16,675 nucleotides of DNA from an uncultured Clostridia bacterium. GTDB taxonomy: Bacteria > Bacillota > Clostridia > Christensenellales > UBA1242. Position 1 is the stretch's first letter. Every line of letters begins with the position of its first letter. The stretch lies in contig CALNBM010000017.1 of NCBI GenBank assembly GCA_937874195.1, forward strand, positions 1-16,675. The letters run 5' to 3'. Made by a program: the position numbers and the translations under genes. This document shows positions 13,416 to 16,675 of the stretch, in pieces. The notes beneath the pieces were generated by a model. The model ran no database searches. It was not told the DNA's origin and worked only from the letters and a program-made list of their open reading frames with translations.

Positions 13416-15509
13416 TTATATTATTTGCTCTTGTTTTAGCACAAATTTTTCTCTTAATAGATATTCCTCTTTTTTACTATCATTAAATGCTTGAATTGGC
13501 CGAAGATAACCAACAACTCTGCTCCAAACTTCTGTTTCTTCTTTGCATACAGGACATGTGAATTGTTCACCTTTTAAATATCCATGTTCTTTACAAATAC
13601 TAAAAGTAGGAGTTAATGAAATATATGGCATTTTAGATGTTGTAAATACTTTTCTAATAAGAGCTTTTGCGCTTTCTCTATCATCAATCTTTTCGCCTAA
13701 GTAGAAATGTAACACGGTGCCACCAGTGTAAAGCGACTGCAATTCATCCTGCATTTTAACCACTTTAAAGATATCATCAGTGTGACCTACCGGAACTTGT
13801 GTGCTGTTAGTATAAATAGGATTTTCCACATTTGCCGTAATAATTTCATGGAAACGCTTTTTATCAGCTTTTGCAAATCTAGTTCCCGTGCTTTCTGCCG
13901 GGGTTGCTTCTAGATTATAAATATGACCCGTTTCTTCTTGGAAATCTTGCATTTTGCTTCGCATAAAATTCATTACTTTAATAGCAAACGCATTTCCTTC
14001 AGGAGTGGTTATATCTTTACCCATAAAGTTTAAAAGTGATTCGTTCATCCCATTAATACCTATGGTGTTAAAGTGATTGGACCAATATTCGCCCGTTCTT
14101 GCTTTAATATCTTTTAAATAAAATGCACAGAAAGGATATAGTCCGTTGTCTGTTTGTTTTTCCACCATTTTTCTTTTAATTTCAAGACTAATTTTCGCGA
14201 TTTCACAAAGTCTTTCAATTTGTTTAAAATATTGTTCTTCAGTTTTTGCTAAATAACCTATTCGTGGTAAGTTTAGCGTAACCACTCCAATAGAACCAGT
14301 TAACGGATTACTACCAAAAAGTCCACCGCCCTTCTTTCTTAGTTCTCTTATATCTAATCTAAGTCTACAACACATTGAAACGGCGTCTTCCGGGTTTAAA
14401 TCGCTATTGATATAATTTGCGAAATAAGGAATGCCATACTTGCAAGTCATATCCATAATAGCATTAGCCACTTCGCTATCCCATTCAAAATCCTTTGTTA
14501 TGTTGATAGTTGGAATAGGAAAAGTAAACACCCTGCCTTCAGCATCGCCTTCAATCATAACTTCGCAAAAAGCTTTATTGAATATGTCCATTTCCTCTTG
14601 ATAGTCATTATAGGTAGTCTCTTGATATTCTCCGCCTATTAGAACAGGAATGTCTTTAAGTGTGTTAGGAACTTTAATATCAAGCGTAATATTGCTAAAT
14701 GGCGATTGAAAACCAACGCGTGTTGGAACATTCATATTAAACACAAATTCTTGTAAACATTGTTTAACTTGTTTAAAGGTTAATTTGTCGTATCTAATAA
14801 AAGGTGCACAGTATGTGTCAAAGCTACTCCATGCTTGTGCTCCTGCCGTTTCACCAGAAGTCGTGAAAGTGCAGTTTACAATTTGCCCTAGTAAACTTCT
14901 TAAATGTTTTGCAGGCTTGGAACAAATTTTAGATGTATATCCTCTAAAACCTTCAAGGAGAATAGACTTTAAATCCCATCCAACGCAATATGCTCCGAAA
15001 AATCCAAGGTCGTGAATATGAAGCTCAGCATTCAAATGAGCTTCTCTTACTTCAGTTGGATAAACTTCATTCAACCAATAATGTTGAGTGAAAGCTTCTC
15101 TAACATAGTTATTAAGACCTGCCACACTTTTTGAAGTATTTGCATTTTCTTTAACTCGCCAATCATTATCGCCAAGATAATTATTAAACAAATCGATAGT
15201 AGCGCCAATAAAAGCATTAGTTTGCCTGGCACCCGATCTTTTTTCTCGATATAAAATGTAAGCTTTTGCTGTTTTTGCGTGTCTATTTTCAATTAAAACT
15301 TTTTCAACAATATTTTGCACCTGTTCCACAGTTGGAATATTATTAGAAAACTGCTCGTTTAAAAGTTCATACACTTGATTGGCTAAGTTTACGCTTTGTT
15401 CATAATCATCGCCACCAACAGCTTTTGCTGCTTTAAAAATAGCATTTGCAATCTTGTTTACATCGAAAATTTGTGTTTCTCCATTTCGCTTAAAAACATA
15501 ATTGACCAT
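13416..15509 (-). CDS. nrdD: Anaerobic ribonucleoside-triphosphate reductase (class III)
   Basis: Reduces ribonucleotides to deoxyribonucleotides by glycyl-radical chemistry under anaerobic conditions, with formate as usual reductant. The 697-aa protein has an N-terminal ATP-cone (about 1-92, VFKRNGETQIFDVNKI), the radical-enzyme barrel with CTFTTSGETAGAQAW and SMCCRLRLD, and GGGLFGSNPLTGSIG. The C-terminal zinc site is CKEHG and CPVC. The glycyl radical loop is RVVGYLRP with Gly667, 30 residues from the end. AAGGAG lies about 8 nt before the ATG. No nrdG activase gene is adjacent; the downstream neighbour is the convergent HipA-like gene. Two NrdR-type boxes overlap its promoter. Confidence 0.97.
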   Translation of the reverse strand: MVNYVFKRNGETQIFDVNKIANAIFKAAKAVGGDDYEQSVNLANQVYELLNEQFSNNIPTVEQVQNIVEKVLIENRHAKTAKAYILYREKRSGARQTNAFIGATIDLFNNYLGDNDWRVKENANTSKSVAGLNNYVREAFTQHYWLNEVYPTEVREAHLNAELHIHDLGFFGAYCVGWDLKSILLEGFRGYTSKICSKPAKHLRSLLGQIVNCTFTTSGETAGAQAWSSFDTYCAPFIRYDKLTFKQVKQCLQEFVFNMNVPTRVGFQSPFSNITLDIKVPNTLKDIPVLIGGEYQETTYNDYQEEMDIFNKAFCEVMIEGDAEGRVFTFPIPTINITKDFEWDSEVANAIMDMTCKYGIPYFANYINSDLNPEDAVSMCCRLRLDIRELRKKGGGLFGSNPLTGSIGVVTLNLPRIGYLAKTEEQYFKQIERLCEIAKISLEIKRKMVEKQTDNGLYPFCAFYLKDIKARTGEYWSNHFNTIGINGMNESLLNFMGKDITTPEGNAFAIKVMNFMRSKMQDFQEETGHIYNLEATPAESTGTRFAKADKKRFHEIITANVENPIYTNSTQVPVGHTDDIFKVVKMQDELQSLYTGGTVLHFYLGEKIDDRESAKALIRKVFTTSKMPYISLTPTFSICKEHGYLKGEQFTCPVCKEETEVWSRVVGYLRPIQAFNDSKKEEYLLREKFVLKQEQII

Positions 15510-15539
15510 AACTGTTCTCCTTTTTTAAGTGTTATCATT

Positions 15540-15568
15540 AATTTAACAAAAACTAAATGTTGTGTCAA
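15540..15568 (-). promoter_or_regulatory. nrdD promoter
   Basis: On the minus strand: TTGACA (15568-15563), a 17-bp spacer ending TGT (extended -10) and TAAATT (15545-15540). The leader is about 25 nt. Confidence 0.65.
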
Positions 15569-15597
15569 ACAATTTACAAAATATCTATATATTGTAT
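15550..15597 (-). promoter_or_regulatory. Pair of NrdR boxes controlling nrdD
   Basis: On the minus strand the distal box is ATACAATATATAGATA (15597-15582) and the proximal box ACACAACATTTAGTTT (15565-15550). Both fit the known NrdR consensus, ACACWATATWTWGTGT, best in the core. The linker is 16 bp, so the boxes repeat every 32 bp (three helical turns), as expected for NrdR. The proximal box covers part of the -35 and the spacer, which suits repression when (d)ATP is plentiful. Confidence 0.65.
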
Positions 15598-15788
15598 TTT
15601 TTAAAAAAATTATTTACTTTTTTTTAAAAAACATGCATTTTTTATTTGCTTTTTAATTTTAAATTTATCTTACTAAATTAAAAGATTTTGAATAAAATTC
15701 GTTTTTTGGCTTGTTTTTTAACTTTTTTGATTTTGCTAATTTTAAAAATATTTTAATTATTCAATTTTGTAAAATTTCAAGTATTCGC
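15598..15788. other. AT-rich spacer between ligA and nrdD
   Basis: T-rich on the plus strand with many short homopolymers. No gene, hairpin or further operator is visible. Confidence 0.5.
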
Positions 15789-15828
15789 AAAAAAAAATAC
15801 AACCTTTCTAAATTTATCAAAAGTTGTA
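15789..15828 (-). terminator. ligA terminator
   Basis: On the minus strand TACAACTTTT (15828-15819) pairs with AAAGGTTGTA (15807-15798), including one G-T pair, around an 11-nt loop, followed by nine T residues. It begins 23 nt after the ligA stop. Confidence 0.75.
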
Positions 15829-15850
15829 AAAAAAAATTTTTTTATATTTA

Positions 15851-16675
15851 TTATTTGTCTATCATTTTGCTAAATTCTTGTTCGTTAATAATTTTAATAT
15901 TCAAATCTATTGCTTTATCTAGTTTATTGCCTGCATTTTCACCTGCTAACACATAATCTGTGTTTTTACTTACACTAGAAGCCACTTTTCCCCCACCTTC
16001 TTCGATTAGTTCAGTTGCTTGGTCGCGCGTAAATTCTGTTAGAGTTCCTGTTAGCACAAAAGTTTTATCAATAAAATGAAGATTTTCCTTTTTCTTTTTA
16101 AAATTTATAATTTTTACGCCATATTTAAACAAATTATTTATTTGATGCATATTATCTTCATCTCTAAAATAATTATAAATATTATCTGCTATAACCTCCC
16201 CCACCATCTCAACTTCTAATAATTCTTCAATATTTGCATTTTTTAATCTTTCAAACTCCCCAAAAGCCTTAGCTAAATCTTTGCCTGTTTTTTCACCCAC
16301 TTCATTTATACCAAGAGCATAAATAAAATTAGAAAATTGAATAGTTTTACTTTTTTCTATTGCTTTAATTAAATTATTAGCTTTTTTTTCTTTAAAATTT
16401 TCTAGTTGTAGTAGTTTTTCTTTAGTAATTAAATATATATCCGAAATACTATGCATATTGAATGTTTGTCTTATTTTTTCCACTGTTTTAACACTTATTC
16501 CATCAATATTCATAGCGTTTTTAGAACAAAAATGTACTAATTTTTCGTCAATTTTTGCAGTACATTCATTATTAACGCAAAATAAATTTGCACCTATTTC
16601 TTGAAGCTTCATGTTGCAACTTGGACAATTGGTAGGCTTTTCAATATCCACGCTATCAGGCGTATGTTTAGCAAC
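15851..16675 (-). CDS. ligA: NAD-dependent DNA ligase, C-terminal part (cut by window end)
   Basis: Seals nicks in DNA using NAD+; essential for joining Okazaki fragments and for repair. Only the last 275 residues are in the window, and the frame is open to its edge, so the adenylation and most of the OB domains lie beyond it. Present are the end of the OB region (VAKHTPDSVDIEKP), the Cys4 zinc finger (CPSC, then FC and NEC), the helix-hairpin-helix repeats (about FSNFIYALGINEVGEKTGKD and VEMVGEVIADNI) and the C-terminal BRCT domain (KTFVLTGTLTEFTRDQA to KMIDK). A GTG at 16651 is not the start; the sequence upstream continues the family pattern. A terminator separates it from nrdD. Confidence 0.95.
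   Translation of the reverse strand, partial: VAKHTPDSVDIEKPTNCPSCNMKLQEIGANLFCVNNECTAKIDEKLVHFCSKNAMNIDGISVKTVEKIRQTFNMHSISDIYLITKEKLLQLENFKEKKANNLIKAIEKSKTIQFSNFIYALGINEVGEKTGKDLAKAFGEFERLKNANIEELLEVEMVGEVIADNIYNYFRDEDNMHQINNLFKYGVKIINFKKKKENLHFIDKTFVLTGTLTEFTRDQATELIEEGGGKVASSVSKNTDYVLAGENAGNKLDKAIDLNIKIINEQEFSKMIDK

Noticed and set aside
15396..15956. Plus-strand frames rich in Phe, Ile and Lys over the nrdD start and the spacer
   Set aside because: They overlap nrdD or ligA on the other strand, or the AT-rich spacer, and have no start signals.

Overview
The window is a very AT-rich stretch of bacterial chromosome. The gene set (nrdD for anaerobic ribonucleotide reduction, mgtE, a short pyk without the C-terminal extension, NAD-dependent ligA, cysS, asnS), the strong AGGAG-type ribosome binding sites, the sigma-A style promoters (often with an extended -10) and TGA used as a stop suggest an anaerobic low-GC Gram-positive (Bacillota-like) organism. 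I cannot place it more finely from sequence alone.

Layout. 1-605: a bidirectional hairpin, a small orphan ORF with a TTG start, and tRNA-Ser(CGA) with its own promoter. 606-1269: hairpins and gene debris, no convincing gene. 1270-3510, minus strand: an RBBP9/YdeN-like alpha/beta hydrolase whose nucleophile serine is replaced by aspartate, then cysS. 3537-5104: promoters divergent from cysS, and pyk. 5231-6924: a promoter, a roughly 185-nt leader or small RNA ending in a terminator, then mgtE. 7342-10161: an accessory island on the minus strand with small, mostly unrecognised proteins. 10257-11769: asnS with promoter and terminator. 12128-13325: an orphan HipA-like kinase gene followed by a structured intergenic region. 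13416-15597: nrdD, with two NrdR-type boxes over its promoter. 15851-16675: the 3' part of ligA, cut by the window end.

The most interesting part is the 7.3-10.2 kb island. It holds two homologous small proteins with two predicted membrane segments (137 and 141 aa), two very short ORFs (54 and 50 aa), an intact 90-aa protein, and a frameshifted second copy of that 90-aa gene. Four units start from near-identical promoters (TTGAC, 17-bp spacer, TGA plus a TA-rich -10). Every main ORF except the 90-aa one ends in Glu-Arg or Leu-Glu-Arg. Two units share a 3' tail motif. This looks like a tandemly duplicated, partly degenerating small-protein family; its function is unknown. One unit also has a 220-nt structured leader with an intrinsic terminator just before the gene.

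The remaining genes are housekeeping genes, each largely in its own transcription unit: translation (cysS, asnS, tRNA-Ser), glycolysis (pyk), Mg2+ uptake (mgtE), dNTP supply (nrdD) and DNA replication or repair (ligA).
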